Assembly (NCBI GenBank): GCA_035493955.1 | Contig: DATJHI010000036.1 | Location: 1 to 64,000 of the forward strand | From: NCED01 sp035493955 | Lineage (GTDB): Bacteria > Pseudomonadota > Alphaproteobacteria > Caulobacterales > Caulobacteraceae | Reading direction: 5' to 3' | Length of the DNA stretch: 64,000 nucleotides | Shown here: positions 33,859 through 42,780 of the stretch, one piece after another | Position numbering within the stretch: the stretch's first letter is position 1 | Layout of the letters: each line of letters starts with the position of its first letter | Position numbers and translations under genes: made by a program | Notes under the pieces: generated by a model | What the model was told of the DNA's origin: nothing | The model's database searches: none | What the model saw: the letters and a program-made list of their open reading frames with translations, nothing else

Positions 33859-34581
33859 TCAGCCGGCCGCGGCCAGGGCTTCGGCCGGCCTTATGGTCCC
33901 GGCGTAGAGCGAACGGCCGAGCACCGCTCCGGCGATGGGGATGCCCGGGCGGGTCTTCAGAGCCGCGATGTCGGCTACGGTGGCGAAACCGCCTGAGGCG
34001 ATCACCGGGATCGACACCGCGTCGGCGACGGCGCCGACCTGTGCGACATTCGCGCCTTCCAAGGTGCCGTCCCGGCCGATGTCGGTGACGATCAGGGCGG
34101 CGACGCCGATGTCCTCGAACCGTTTCGACAGGTCGATGGCCGACAGGTTGGAGGTTTCCAGCCAGCCGTGGACGGCGACCATGCCGTCGCGCATGTCGAC
34201 CGCGACGGCGACCTTGCCGGGGAACGCCTTGGCGGCGCGTCTGACCAGATCCGGATCGCGCACGGCGACGGTGCCGAGGATCACCCGGCTGACGCCCGTT
34301 TCCAGCCAATGCTCGATCTGCTCGAAGCTGCGGACGCCGCCGCCCAATTGCACGGGGATCTTCACCGCCTCCAGGATGGCGGCGACAGCGGGACTGTTGA
34401 CGGCCCGGCCCTCGATGGCTCCGTCGAGGTCGACCACGTGCAGCCATCGGAAGCCGTCGCGTTCGAACCGCCCGGCCTGGTCGGCGGGACTGTCGTTGAA
34501 CACCGTCGACTGGGCCATGTCGCCGCGCAGCAGCCGCACGCACTGGCCGGCCTTCAGGTCGATGGCGGGATAGAGGATCAT
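33859..34581 (-). CDS. hisA: phosphoribosylformimino-5-aminoimidazole carboxamide ribotide isomerase
   Basis: Fourth enzyme of histidine synthesis, a TIM barrel of 240 residues: MILYPAIDLKAGQCVRLLRG with catalytic Asp8, VQLGGGVRS, VAVAVDMRDG, IVTDIGRDGTLEG with the second Asp, and PVIASGGFA. ATG at 34581 overlaps the hisH stop as ATGA with GGAG upstream; an earlier GTG (34590) is less likely. Confidence 0.96.
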   Translation of the reverse strand: MILYPAIDLKAGQCVRLLRGDMAQSTVFNDSPADQAGRFERDGFRWLHVVDLDGAIEGRAVNSPAVAAILEAVKIPVQLGGGVRSFEQIEHWLETGVSRVILGTVAVRDPDLVRRAAKAFPGKVAVAVDMRDGMVAVHGWLETSNLSAIDLSKRFEDIGVAALIVTDIGRDGTLEGANVAQVGAVADAVSIPVIASGGFATVADIAALKTRPGIPIAGAVLGRSLYAGTIRPAEALAAAG

Positions 34582-35219
34582 GGCCGCCACTCCAGAAAGC
34601 GACCGATCAGGGCCAGGCCGCTGGCCTGGCTCTTTTCGGGGTGGAACTGCACTCCGGCTATATTGCCCTTGGCCACGGCGGCGGTGAATTCGCCGAAATG
34701 GTCGGTGGTCGCCGTCACGGTCCGGGGATCGTCCGCGAAGAAGGCGAAGGAGTGGGTGAAATACATGTGCCGGCCGTCGGCCGGTGCGAACAGAGGGTGG
34801 TCGGCGCCGGCGCTGAGGGTGTTCCAGCCCATGTGCGGGATCTTGGCGCGGTGGTCGGCGGGTTCGAGCTTCCTCACCTCGCCGCCGATCCAGTCCAGGC
34901 CCCTGCGCATCCCGAACTCCAGCCCGCGGGTGGCGAGAAGCTGCATGCCGACACAGATGCCCAGGAACGGCGCGCTCCGCCCGACGCAGGCCTCGGTCAT
35001 CGCCTCGATCACCCCGGTGCGGGCCTCCAGCGCATCCATGCAGGCGGTGAAGGCGCCGACGCCGGGCAGCACGAGGCGATCAGCCCGGCGGATATAGTCC
35101 GGGTCGTCGGTGGTCCGGATCTCGACGTCGGAGCCGGCGCGGCGGGCGACCTCGTACAGCGCCTTCTCCGCCGAGCGCAGGTTGCCCGAGCCGTAATCGA
35201 TGAGCGCGACGCGTTCCAT
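34578..35219 (-). CDS. hisH: imidazole glycerol phosphate synthase, glutamine amidotransferase subunit
   Basis: Supplies ammonia to HisF. 213 residues from ATG at 35219: VALIDYGSGNLRSAEKAL, VLPGVGAFTACMDAL, nucleophile Cys in FLGICVGMQLLATRG, and the catalytic His/Glu in VQFHPEKSQASGL. Third member of the class I amidotransferase triad is intact. Coupled to hisA. Confidence 0.96.
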   Translation of the reverse strand: MERVALIDYGSGNLRSAEKALYEVARRAGSDVEIRTTDDPDYIRRADRLVLPGVGAFTACMDALEARTGVIEAMTEACVGRSAPFLGICVGMQLLATRGLEFGMRRGLDWIGGEVRKLEPADHRAKIPHMGWNTLSAGADHPLFAPADGRHMYFTHSFAFFADDPRTVTATTDHFGEFTAAVAKGNIAGVQFHPEKSQASGLALIGRFLEWRP

Positions 35220-35234
35220 GAAACCCAAAAAGCT

Positions 35235-35843
35235 CTAGAGCACGCCCTTGGTGGAGGGCGCGGCCGTTCCCGCCTTGGGGTCCCGCTCGACCGCTGTACG
35301 CAGGGCGCGGGCCAAAGCCTTGAACCCGCTCTCGGCGATGTGGTGGCTGTTCTCCCCGTACAGGGTCTCCAGGTGCACGCAGGCGCCCACGTGCATGGCG
35401 AAGGCGTGGTGGAACTCCTTGAACAGCTCGGTGTCCATCTCGCCGATCTTTGGACGCTGGAAGGCGACCTTCCAGATCAGATAGGGCCGGTTGGAGAGGT
35501 CGATGGCGCAGCGGGTCAGGGTTTCGTCCATGGGGACGTAGGCGCTGCCGAAGCGGCGCACGCCCTTGAAGCCGTCGAGCGCGACATTGATCGCCTGGCC
35601 GAGGACGATGCCGGTGTCCTCCACCGTGTGGTGCATGTCGATGTGCAGGTCGCCGGCGGCCTCGACCGTGACGTCGATGCCGGAGTGTCGGGCGAAGGCG
35701 TCCAGCATGTGGTCGAAGAAGCCGATGCCGGTGGCGACGTTGGACACGCCGACGCCGTCCAGGTCGACGGCGACCCGGATCTGCGTCTCCTTGGTCTTCC
35801 GCACCATCTCGCCCGTGCGGTGGGGCGCGGCGCCCTCAGCCAT
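35235..35843 (-). CDS. hisB: imidazoleglycerol-phosphate dehydratase
   Basis: Manganese-dependent monofunctional form, 202 residues. Metal-binding HHTVEDTGIVLG and SHHIAESGFKALARAL, GIGFFDHMLDAFARHSGIDV and VPMDETLTRCAIDLSNRPY are all present; no fused histidinol phosphatase domain. First gene of hisB-hisH-hisA-hisF-hisE, the common alphaproteobacterial arrangement. Confidence 0.96.
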   Translation of the reverse strand: MAEGAAPHRTGEMVRKTKETQIRVAVDLDGVGVSNVATGIGFFDHMLDAFARHSGIDVTVEAAGDLHIDMHHTVEDTGIVLGQAINVALDGFKGVRRFGSAYVPMDETLTRCAIDLSNRPYLIWKVAFQRPKIGEMDTELFKEFHHAFAMHVGACVHLETLYGENSHHIAESGFKALARALRTAVERDPKAGTAAPSTKGVL

Positions 35844-35971
35844 TGGCCGTGCTCCATCCTGGGATCGATCGCGGCGGATCGACGTCGTCGGCTTCGATGG
35901 GCGCCTAATGGGGGCCGCGCTGGCGCCATGTCAACTTGCGCCGCCCCCCTGGCTTCGATTAGCTGGGTTTC

Positions 35972-36331
35972 ATGCGTCGTCTGATCGTCGGCCTGTCGTT
36001 GATTTGCTTGCTTGCCGGCCCGGTCGCGGCCGCGCCCGCCGACCTGTCCAAGCCCCCCGCCGCCACGCTTCCCCGTTCCGGGCCGAAGACCAATTTTCCC
36101 CTCGCGCGGGCGACGCCGGATGAGGTCAAGGCCTGGCTGGGCGAGCCGGCGGTGGCCAATGAGGAGGGCAAGGGCGCCTTCTGGACCTACCGTCTGGAGG
36201 ACTGCGCCCTGATGGTGTTCTTCAAGGACGCCGGGTCGGGTCTGCGTGTGTCCGGCGTCGCGACCGGGCCCCGACGGAGGGCGGAGGCCGCGCCCGATCC
36301 GGACACCTGCATCACCAACGCGAGGCGGTAG
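35972..36331 (+). CDS. small secreted protein, unknown
   Basis: 119 residues with a clear signal peptide (LIVGLSLICLLAGPVAAAPA). The mature part includes ATPDEVKAWLGEPAVANEEG, then GAFWTYRLEDCALMVFFKD, a pattern resembling small alphaproteobacterial periplasmic or outer-membrane-associated proteins with a BamE/SmpA-like fold (GxP then W.Y....C.L..FL). That resemblance is from memory and weak. Two cysteines (one in EDCAL, one in DTCITN) could form a disulfide. Lies between hisB, which is divergent, and divL. Confidence 0.7.
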   Translation: MRRLIVGLSLICLLAGPVAAAPADLSKPPAATLPRSGPKTNFPLARATPDEVKAWLGEPAVANEEGKGAFWTYRLEDCALMVFFKDAGSGLRVSGVATGPRRRAEAAPDPDTCITNARR

Positions 36332-36401
36332 GCCTTCGTGCTCTTCCCCTTTATGGGGAAGCAGGGCCAACCGTCCCCCAATCGGGTATGGTGTTGATTC
36401 G

Positions 36402-38747
36402 ATGGCCGTGATCGACGCTGCATTCGCCGCCGCGGGCGGGGCGACCAGCTTGGCGCTGGCCGCGACCCTGTGGGCGCTCACCCAGCGGCGCCGCGCGGTG
36501 GTCCGTATCCGTGAACTCTCGGCCGCCCTGCAACGCTACGAGGGGCGGATGGACGCCGCCCACGCCTCGGCCGAGGCCTTCGATTCTGCGGTGGTGGCGG
36601 TCGAGGGCGGGTCGATCCGCTTGGCTTCGGGCCACGAAAGCCTGGTCGCCTGCGGCCAGGCCCTGGGGCTGGGCGCCGCCCAGGCGGAAGATCCGGCCGA
36701 GGTGGTCCAGGCCCTGATGCGCTCGGACCCCGAAAACGCCCGCCGGCTCAAGGCTCTGTTCGAGCGCGGCGAGCCCTGCGATTTCGAGGCCCGGCCCCAG
36801 ACCGACGGAAAGACCGCCCGCTCGGCCGTGGTGGTCGAAGGGCGCACCGCCGGCGCCCTGGCTTGGCTGAGACTGTCGGTCTCGGCCGGCGCGGGCCTGC
36901 CTTCCGCGGCCCGCTTCGCCGCCTTCCTCGACGCCCAGCCCAATCCGGCCTGGATCTCCACCCCCTCGGGGCGGCTGGTGTGGGCCAACCGCGCCTGGCT
37001 GGGGGCCGCCGACGCGGTTTCGGTGGAGGAAGCCCTGCGCACCGGTCGGTCGTGGGACCGCGGCGTCGAAAGCCTGGCCGCCGAAGCCGCAGGCCTGGGC
37101 CAAAGGCGGGAGGGGCTGCGCTGGGCCCCGGTGGCGGGACGCCGGCGCGCCTTCCAGGTGGCGGCCCAACCGCTGGAGGGGGGCGGCGCGGGCGCCATCG
37201 CCCTCGACGTCACCGAGGCGGAGGAAACCCGCGAGTCGTTGAAGCGCCAAGCGGCGGCCCATGACGAGACCCTGAACCGGCTGGCCGACGCGGTGGCCAT
37301 CTTCGGGCCGCAGCGGCGGCTGGCCTTCCACAACACCGCCTTCGCCGAGCTCTGGGGGCTGGAGCCGGCCTGGCTGGCCGAGGGTCCGACCCACGGGGAG
37401 GTGCTGGACCGGCTTCGCCAGCGCCGCCGCCTGCCGGAATCCGCCGACTACGCCAAGTGGAAGGCCCATGAGCTGGGTTTCTACGAGACCCTGGCCGAGA
37501 CGCCGGACGAGTTGTGGAGCCTGCCGGACGGCCGCACCCTGCGCGTCGTACGTCAGCCCCACCCGTTCGGGGGCCTGCTGCTGCTGTTTTCCGACATCAC
37601 CGGCGAGCTGCGCCTCAGGGCCCAGTACAACGGCCTCGTCCAGGTGCAGCAGGCCACCCTGGACAAGCTGAACGACGCGGTGGCGGTGTTCGGCTCGGAC
37701 GGCCGCCTTCGCCTGCACAACGAGGCCTTCGAGCGCTTTTGGGGCCTTACCCCCCAGGCCATGACCGAAGCAGGCGACTTCGACCGGGTGGCCGAGCTCT
37801 GCACCCATCTGGTCCACGACCGCCAGTTCTGGCGCGACCTCAAGGCTCGGGTCGGCGATCCGGATCCGCAGGGGCGCAAGCCCGTGGCCGGGGAGACGCG
37901 GACCTCCGACGACCGGGTGATCGCCTTCCAGACCCGCCCCTTGCCGGACGGGGCGACCCTGATCGCCTTCGACGACATCACCGCCACCCGCAGTCTGGAA
38001 CAGGCCCTCGCCGACCGGTCGGCGGCCCTGACCGACGCCGAGCGGCTGAAGCGCGATTTCGTCGGCAACGTCTCCTATGAGCTGCGCACCCCGCTCACCA
38101 CCATCATCGGCTATTCCGAACTGCTGGAGAGCCAGGGCGAGGCCCTGCCCGACCGCAGCCGCGCCTATGTCGCCGCCGTCCGCTCCGCGGCGTCGCAACT
38201 GGCCGGCTCGATCAACGACGTCCTCGACATGGCCCAGATCGACGCGGGGGAAATGGGGCTTACCCTGGGCGACGTGCGGGTCGAAACCCTGATGGAGCAG
38301 GCTGCGGCGCGGGCTCAGCCCACGGCGACGGAAGCCGGGGTGGAGATCGCGGTCGAGACCCCCGACGGTGAGGTCGGCATGATCCGCGCCGATGAGCGTC
38401 GCCTGGCTCAGGCGCTGGATCATCTGGTGATGGCGGCGGTGCGCACCGCCCCGCGCGGGGGCAGGGTCACCCTGGATGCTCGCCGGACCTTAGGCGCGGT
38501 GCAGATGCGCGTAACCGACACCGGGCGCGGCATTCCCTTCCACGTCCAGGCCCACATCTTCGATCGCTTCGTCGGCCGCGATCGGGGCGGGCCTGGCCTG
38601 GGGCTGGCCCTGGTCAAGGCGCTGGTCGAATTGCACGGGGGCTGGGTTTCGCTGGAAAGCGAGCCGGGCCACGGCGCCACCTTCACCTGCCATCTGCCCG
38701 AGGCCGCCTTCTCCGGCGCCGCCCATCCCGAGCTCAGCTTCGGCTGA
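36402..38747 (+). CDS. divL: cell-cycle kinase-like protein DivL
   Basis: 781 residues. One N-terminal membrane helix (near residues 8-26), then several PAS-type domains (such as PNPAWISTPSGRLVWANRAW, ADAVAIFGPQRRLAFHNTAF and NDAVAVFGSDGRLRLHNEAF). Next is a DHp domain where the phospho-accepting His is replaced by Tyr559 in DFVGNVSYELRTPLTTIIGY, then a HATPase domain with a G1 box (DTGRGIP) and G2 (GPGLGLALVKAL) but no N-box Asn (ALDHLVMAAVRTAP). That tyrosine is the hallmark of Caulobacter DivL (Tyr550), which controls CckA and so CtrA. Assigned by this feature, architecture and length (Caulobacter DivL is about 770). Confidence 0.88.
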   Translation: MAVIDAAFAAAGGATSLALAATLWALTQRRRAVVRIRELSAALQRYEGRMDAAHASAEAFDSAVVAVEGGSIRLASGHESLVACGQALGLGAAQAEDPAEVVQALMRSDPENARRLKALFERGEPCDFEARPQTDGKTARSAVVVEGRTAGALAWLRLSVSAGAGLPSAARFAAFLDAQPNPAWISTPSGRLVWANRAWLGAADAVSVEEALRTGRSWDRGVESLAAEAAGLGQRREGLRWAPVAGRRRAFQVAAQPLEGGGAGAIALDVTEAEETRESLKRQAAAHDETLNRLADAVAIFGPQRRLAFHNTAFAELWGLEPAWLAEGPTHGEVLDRLRQRRRLPESADYAKWKAHELGFYETLAETPDELWSLPDGRTLRVVRQPHPFGGLLLLFSDITGELRLRAQYNGLVQVQQATLDKLNDAVAVFGSDGRLRLHNEAFERFWGLTPQAMTEAGDFDRVAELCTHLVHDRQFWRDLKARVGDPDPQGRKPVAGETRTSDDRVIAFQTRPLPDGATLIAFDDITATRSLEQALADRSAALTDAERLKRDFVGNVSYELRTPLTTIIGYSELLESQGEALPDRSRAYVAAVRSAASQLAGSINDVLDMAQIDAGEMGLTLGDVRVETLMEQAAARAQPTATEAGVEIAVETPDGEVGMIRADERRLAQALDHLVMAAVRTAPRGGRVTLDARRTLGAVQMRVTDTGRGIPFHVQAHIFDRFVGRDRGGPGLGLALVKALVELHGGWVSLESEPGHGATFTCHLPEAAFSGAAHPELSFG

Positions 38748-38837
38748 GGCCAACCCGTCGCAAGCCTGCGGCTCGCGCTCATGCCCGGTTCAGCTTGAAA
38801 GGCCGAGCTTAGGCCAATGACAAACGGAGCCAACGCC

Positions 38838-39500
38838 ATGAAGACCCTTCTCACCGTCGCCGCGGTCGCCGCCACGGTCCTCGCCGCCGGCGCCGCCTCG
38901 GCCCAACCCCGAGGCCAAGGTCAGGGTCAGGGCGGCCCCGGACCAGCGGGCTCCCCTGGTCCCGCCGCCCCGGCCGGTCCCAGTATCACCCTTTACGACC
39001 TGCCCAATTTCCAGGGCGCGGCCCGGACCTACACCGCCGGCGTCTCCAACCTCGCCGCCATCGGGCTCAACGACCGGGCCCAGAGTGCGCGGGTGGTCGG
39101 ACGCTGGCAGATCTGTGAAGACGCCAACTTCCGCGGCCGTTGCGTAGAGCTCGCGGGCGATGCGCCCAACCTGGCCGCCCTGCGGATGACCGCGGCGATC
39201 TCCTCGTTCCAGTCGCTGGATCGTCCGCAGAACGACGCCGGCCGCGGCGGTTTCAACGGCGGCGCAATCGGCCCCCGCGGCCCGGCTCCCGACGATCGGG
39301 GTTTCGGCGACCGGGGCGGCGGTCTCGACCGCGCTTTCGCCGGTCCGGTTCTGGACGGCCGCTCGGCCAGCTTCTTCCCACGTCCGGCCCCAGGTCCCTA
39401 CCGCACCGCTGCCGAATTCTGCCGGCGGCTGGGTTTCTCGGGGGTGATCTATGCCGACGACCGCGGCTTCGAGATCCGCGACGTGGTCTGCCGGCGGTAG
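38838..39500 (+). CDS. secreted beta/gamma-crystallin-like protein
   Basis: 220 residues with a signal peptide (LLTVAAVAATVLAAGAASAQ), a Gly/Gln/Pro-rich linker, and a double Greek-key region: ITLYDLPNFQGAARTYTAGV, then WQICEDANFRGRCVEL and ISSFQSL. These match the paired motif of beta/gamma crystallins, often Ca2+-binding envelope proteins. A Gly/Asp/Arg-rich spacer follows, then a Cys-containing tail (AAEFCRRLGFSGVIYADDRG). ATG at 38838 chosen (GGAG eight bases upstream). Role unknown. Confidence 0.75.
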   Translation: MKTLLTVAAVAATVLAAGAASAQPRGQGQGQGGPGPAGSPGPAAPAGPSITLYDLPNFQGAARTYTAGVSNLAAIGLNDRAQSARVVGRWQICEDANFRGRCVELAGDAPNLAALRMTAAISSFQSLDRPQNDAGRGGFNGGAIGPRGPAPDDRGFGDRGGGLDRAFAGPVLDGRSASFFPRPAPGPYRTAAEFCRRLGFSGVIYADDRGFEIRDVVCRR

Positions 39501-39568
39501 ACGTTCGGAGGCGGGGGCGGCGCTCCCCGCCGTCCGTTCGCGAACCGTCCTGGGAACCCTTTGGCCTT

Positions 39569-39889
39569 CTAGTGTTGGCTTTCGGGCATCCGCACGATGA
39601 GCCCGCCCAGGGCGTCGCTCACCTTGATCTGGCAGGACAGGCGGGAATTGGCCTCCACGCCTTCGGCGAAGTCGAGCATGCTCTCCTCCATGGCCGAGGG
39701 ACCGCCGACCTTCTCGCGCCAGGCCTCGTCCACATAGACGTGGCAGGTGGCGCAGGCGCAGGCGCCGCCGCAATCGGCGTCGATGCCGGGGACGTTGTTC
39801 TTGATCGCCCCCTCCATGACGGACAGGCCGTTGCGGACCTCGACCGGGTGCTCGGTCCCGTCGAACTCGATATAGGTGATCTTGGCCAT
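39569..39889 (-). CDS. [2Fe-2S] ferredoxin, adrenodoxin type
   Basis: 106 residues from ATG at 39889: ITYIEFDGTEHPVEVRNGLS, then the cluster-binding Cys pattern C-x5-C-x2-C in ADCGGACACATCHVYV and a fourth Cys in RLSCQIKV. This matches adrenodoxin/putidaredoxin-type ferredoxins, which carry electrons to P450s or in Fe-S assembly. 38 bases downstream of a ferredoxin reductase gene, so the two form a reductase-ferredoxin pair. No P450 is in the window. Confidence 0.92.
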   Translation of the reverse strand: MAKITYIEFDGTEHPVEVRNGLSVMEGAIKNNVPGIDADCGGACACATCHVYVDEAWREKVGGPSAMEESMLDFAEGVEANSRLSCQIKVSDALGGLIVRMPESQH

Positions 39890-39927
39890 CGTTCCTTCGG
39901 CGTTGGACTTGGTTGGCGGCGAGACTG

Positions 39928-41157
39928 CTAGCCCGCAACCGCCTTCATGGGAACGGTGATATCGCGCAGGCGCTCGGCCGAAACCGGCTTGCGTGACCCG
40001 ATCAGTTGGCGCCCGCCCATGAATTCGGCTGGGCTGTTCACCGCCTCCACACATTGGACCCGGCCATCCTCGGTCAGGTGGAAGACGGCGAAGCGGCCGA
40101 AGCGCGGCTCGCCGCGGATCACCGTGCGGTCGGTATTGAAGGGCAGGCCGGCGATCTGCAGCTTCAGATCGTACTGGTCGGACCAGAACCACGGCACCTC
40201 GCCGGGGGGCTGGGGACGGCCGCAGATGTCGGCGGCGGCCTGCTTGGCCTGTTCCAGGGCGTTGGGCACGCTTTCCAGCCGCCCCACCTCTCCGTAGATC
40301 GGCAGGGGTCGACGGCTGCAGTCGCCGATGGCCGAGATCGCCGGGTCGGAGGTGCGAGCCGTCAAGTCGACCAGCACGCCGTCCTGGCAATCGAGCCCAG
40401 CGGCCCGGGCCAGGTCGTCGTTGGGAATGGCGCCCACTCCGACCAGCACCGCGTCGCAGGGAACCGGCTTGCCGTTGGCGAAGGCCACGCCCGTGACCTT
40501 GCCGTCCTTGCCTTCGATGCCGGTCACCTGGGCGGCGAGGGCGAAGCTGACGCCCTTGCCCCGGTGGTAGCTGAGGAAGAATTCGGACAGGGCGGCGCAG
40601 GCCACCCGCGCCAGCAGCCGAGGTTCGCGCTCGATGACGATGGCCTCCGCGCCCAGGGCCCGGGCGGAGGCCGCGGCCTCCAGGCCGATGTATCCGCCGC
40701 CGATCACCGCGAGCCGCTTTCCAGGCCCCAGGGCGTTTTTAAGCACCTCGGCGTCGGCGACGGACCGCAGGGCCAGGACGCCTTCCAGTTCGGCGCCGGG
40801 AAGGGGCAATTTGCGCGGCCGCGCTCCCGTGGCCAGGATCAACCGGTCATAGCCGACGCGCTCGCCGCCCAGGCAGACCTGCTTGTTCCAGCGGTCCAGG
40901 GCCTCGATGCGGCTGTCGAGCCGAAGGGTTATGCGCTCCTCGGCGTAGAAGCTGTCCGGGCGCAGGGCAAGGTCGTCGGCGTCGGCCTCGCCCTTCAGCC
41001 AGGCCTTGGACAGGGGCGGGCGCTGGTAGGGGGCCAGGGGCTCTTCGCCGAAGACGGTGATCGCGCCGGCATAGCCGTACTGCCTCAGGAAGGCGGCGGC
41101 CGAGCCCCCCGCGTGCCCCGCCCCCACGATCACCACCGTCTTGTCCGCGTCGCTCAA
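39928..41157 (-). CDS. FAD-dependent ferredoxin reductase
   Basis: 409 residues of the putidaredoxin/rhodocoxin reductase type. N-terminal FAD site VVIVGAGHAGGSAAAFLRQ, PYQRPPLSKAWL, LILATGARPRKLPLPG, NAD-binding VIGGGYIGLEAAASARALGA, then ISAIGDCSRR and a C-terminal WFWSDQYDLKLQIAGLP. It transfers NAD(P)H electrons to the neighbouring ferredoxin. Divergent from tsaE. Confidence 0.92.
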   Translation of the reverse strand: MSDADKTVVIVGAGHAGGSAAAFLRQYGYAGAITVFGEEPLAPYQRPPLSKAWLKGEADADDLALRPDSFYAEERITLRLDSRIEALDRWNKQVCLGGERVGYDRLILATGARPRKLPLPGAELEGVLALRSVADAEVLKNALGPGKRLAVIGGGYIGLEAAASARALGAEAIVIEREPRLLARVACAALSEFFLSYHRGKGVSFALAAQVTGIEGKDGKVTGVAFANGKPVPCDAVLVGVGAIPNDDLARAAGLDCQDGVLVDLTARTSDPAISAIGDCSRRPLPIYGEVGRLESVPNALEQAKQAAADICGRPQPPGEVPWFWSDQYDLKLQIAGLPFNTDRTVIRGEPRFGRFAVFHLTEDGRVQCVEAVNSPAEFMGGRQLIGSRKPVSAERLRDITVPMKAVAG

Positions 41158-41201
41158 AGCTCGACCCCTATATCCCCGCCCCTTGAAGGGCCGGATACAT
41201 C

Positions 41202-41705
41202 ATGGAACACCGAAGGGCCATGCGCCTCTCCGATCCGCCACAGGATAATGTTTCCCGCCGCATTGACAGCCCCGAGGCCATGGCCCGGCTGGGGGAAGCC
41301 ATTGCGGTCGCCCTGCGCCCTGGCGAGGCGGTGTGCCTGTGGGGACCGCTGGGCGCCGGCAAGTCCACCCTGGCGCGCGGATTGATCCGCGCCCTCACCA
41401 CCGCGGAGGAGGAGGTCCCCAGCCCAACCTTCACCCTGGTCCAGGCCTACGTGGGCGAACGGCTGCGGGTGGCCCACTTCGACCTCTATCGCCTGACCGG
41501 AGCCGGGGAGATCGATGAGCTCGGGCTGGACGAGGCCTTGGACGAGGGGGCGGCGGTGATCGAGTGGCCGGAACGCCTCGGCGGGGCGCTGCCGCGCGAC
41601 CGACTCGATATAGAGATCTCCATTCCCGACCACGACAACGGCAGGCTTGTGCGGATCGTCCCGCACGGAGCCTGGGAAGGACGAAGGCTTGAGTCCGGAA
41701 CGTGA
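41202..41705 (+). CDS. tsaE: tRNA threonylcarbamoyladenosine biosynthesis ATPase TsaE
   Basis: Needed with TsaB, TsaC and TsaD for t6A37 of ANN-decoding tRNAs. 167 residues. Walker A LWGPLGAGKSTLARG, VPSPTFTLVQAYVG switch and FDLYRL, then VIEWPERLG. It starts at 41202 (ATG) or possibly at the ATG at 41220. It overlaps amgK by 17 bases, in the operon tsaE-amgK-murU-addB-addA, a usual alphaproteobacterial order. Confidence 0.95.
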   Translation: MEHRRAMRLSDPPQDNVSRRIDSPEAMARLGEAIAVALRPGEAVCLWGPLGAGKSTLARGLIRALTTAEEEVPSPTFTLVQAYVGERLRVAHFDLYRLTGAGEIDELGLDEALDEGAAVIEWPERLGGALPRDRLDIEISIPDHDNGRLVRIVPHGAWEGRRLESGT

Positions 41706-42780
41706 CGCCCAAAGAGCCGCCTTCCTGGCGACCAACGGCCTGGGCGGCGCGGCCCGCCAGCCCCTGAGCGGGGACGCCTCGACACGGCTGTACGAACGGC
41801 TGCGCCTTTCCGACGGGACGCGGTTGATCTTCATGGACCAGCCGCCGGTGCTGGAGACCCCCTCCTGCCCGCCGGAGGCGACGCCAGGCGAGCGGATCGC
41901 CATGGGCTACAACGCCGCGAGCCGGCTGGCGGCGGGGTCGGTGGCGGCCTTCGTCGCCACGGCGGCTTATCTGCGGAGCCTGGGGCTGTCGGCGCCGCGG
42001 GTCGTCGCCCACGATATCGAGGCCGGGCTGGCGGTGCTGGAGGACCTCGGCGACGGCTTGTTCGCCGCCCTGATCGCCGAAGGGCAGGACGAACGCCCGC
42101 TCTACGAGGCCGCCGTCGACGTCCAGGCGGTCCTGCAGGCGTCGCCGCCTCCGGACGTGCTGCGGGCGGAAGGCGTGGCCTGGCCCCTGCTCGCCTACGA
42201 CGCCCTGGCGCTGAAGGTCGGGACCGACACGTTCCTGGAGTGGTGGCCGAAGTTCGCCGGCCTTCCCGCTTTCGGCGCGGAGGCCGTGGCCGAATGGGAC
42301 GCCCTGTGGGCGCCGGTCTGGGCCCGAGGGGAGGCCGGGGCGAGCGTCTTCACCCACCGCGACTATCACGCCCAGAACCTGGTCTGGTTGCCGGACCGGC
42401 CAGGGGTCGCCCGCGTCGGCCTGCTCGACTTCCAGGACGCCCTGCGCGCCCATCCCGCCTGGGACCTCACCCACCTGCTGCAGGACGCCCGCCGCGACGT
42501 GTCGCCGGCGCTCGAGGCCGCCATGCTGGACCGTTTCCTCGCCGCGCGGCCCGGCCTCGACCGCGACCCTTTCCTTGCCGACTACCGGGCGCTGGCGGCC
42601 TCGAACGCGGCGCGCATCCTCGGGCGGGTGTTCGCCCGCCAGGCCCTGCTGGGCCGCGCCCAATACCGCGCCTTCATGCCGCGCACCTGGCGCTATCTGG
42701 AACGGAACCTCGAGGATCCGGCGCTGCGGGGGCTGAAGGCCTGGTTCGACCGGCGCGTCCCGCGGGAGGTGCGGGCGTGA
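41689..42780 (+). CDS. amgK: aminoglycoside-phosphotransferase-fold sugar kinase, probable AmgK
   Basis: 363 residues, APH-fold kinase: PLSGDASTRLYERLRLSDGT (P-loop region), LAVLEDLGDGLF, catalytic VFTHRDYHAQNLVWLP (HxDxHxxN) and LLDFQDALRAHPAWDLTHLL (metal-binding DFQD). AmgK phosphorylates MurNAc and GlcNAc at the anomeric position in cell-wall recycling, and is encoded next to MurU. The TTG start at 41689 has GAAGG upstream. Stop overlaps murU as GTGA. Assignment rests on fold and neighbour. Confidence 0.85.
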   Translation: MSPERDAQRAAFLATNGLGGAARQPLSGDASTRLYERLRLSDGTRLIFMDQPPVLETPSCPPEATPGERIAMGYNAASRLAAGSVAAFVATAAYLRSLGLSAPRVVAHDIEAGLAVLEDLGDGLFAALIAEGQDERPLYEAAVDVQAVLQASPPPDVLRAEGVAWPLLAYDALALKVGTDTFLEWWPKFAGLPAFGAEAVAEWDALWAPVWARGEAGASVFTHRDYHAQNLVWLPDRPGVARVGLLDFQDALRAHPAWDLTHLLQDARRDVSPALEAAMLDRFLAARPGLDRDPFLADYRALAASNAARILGRVFARQALLGRAQYRAFMPRTWRYLERNLEDPALRGLKAWFDRRVPREVRA

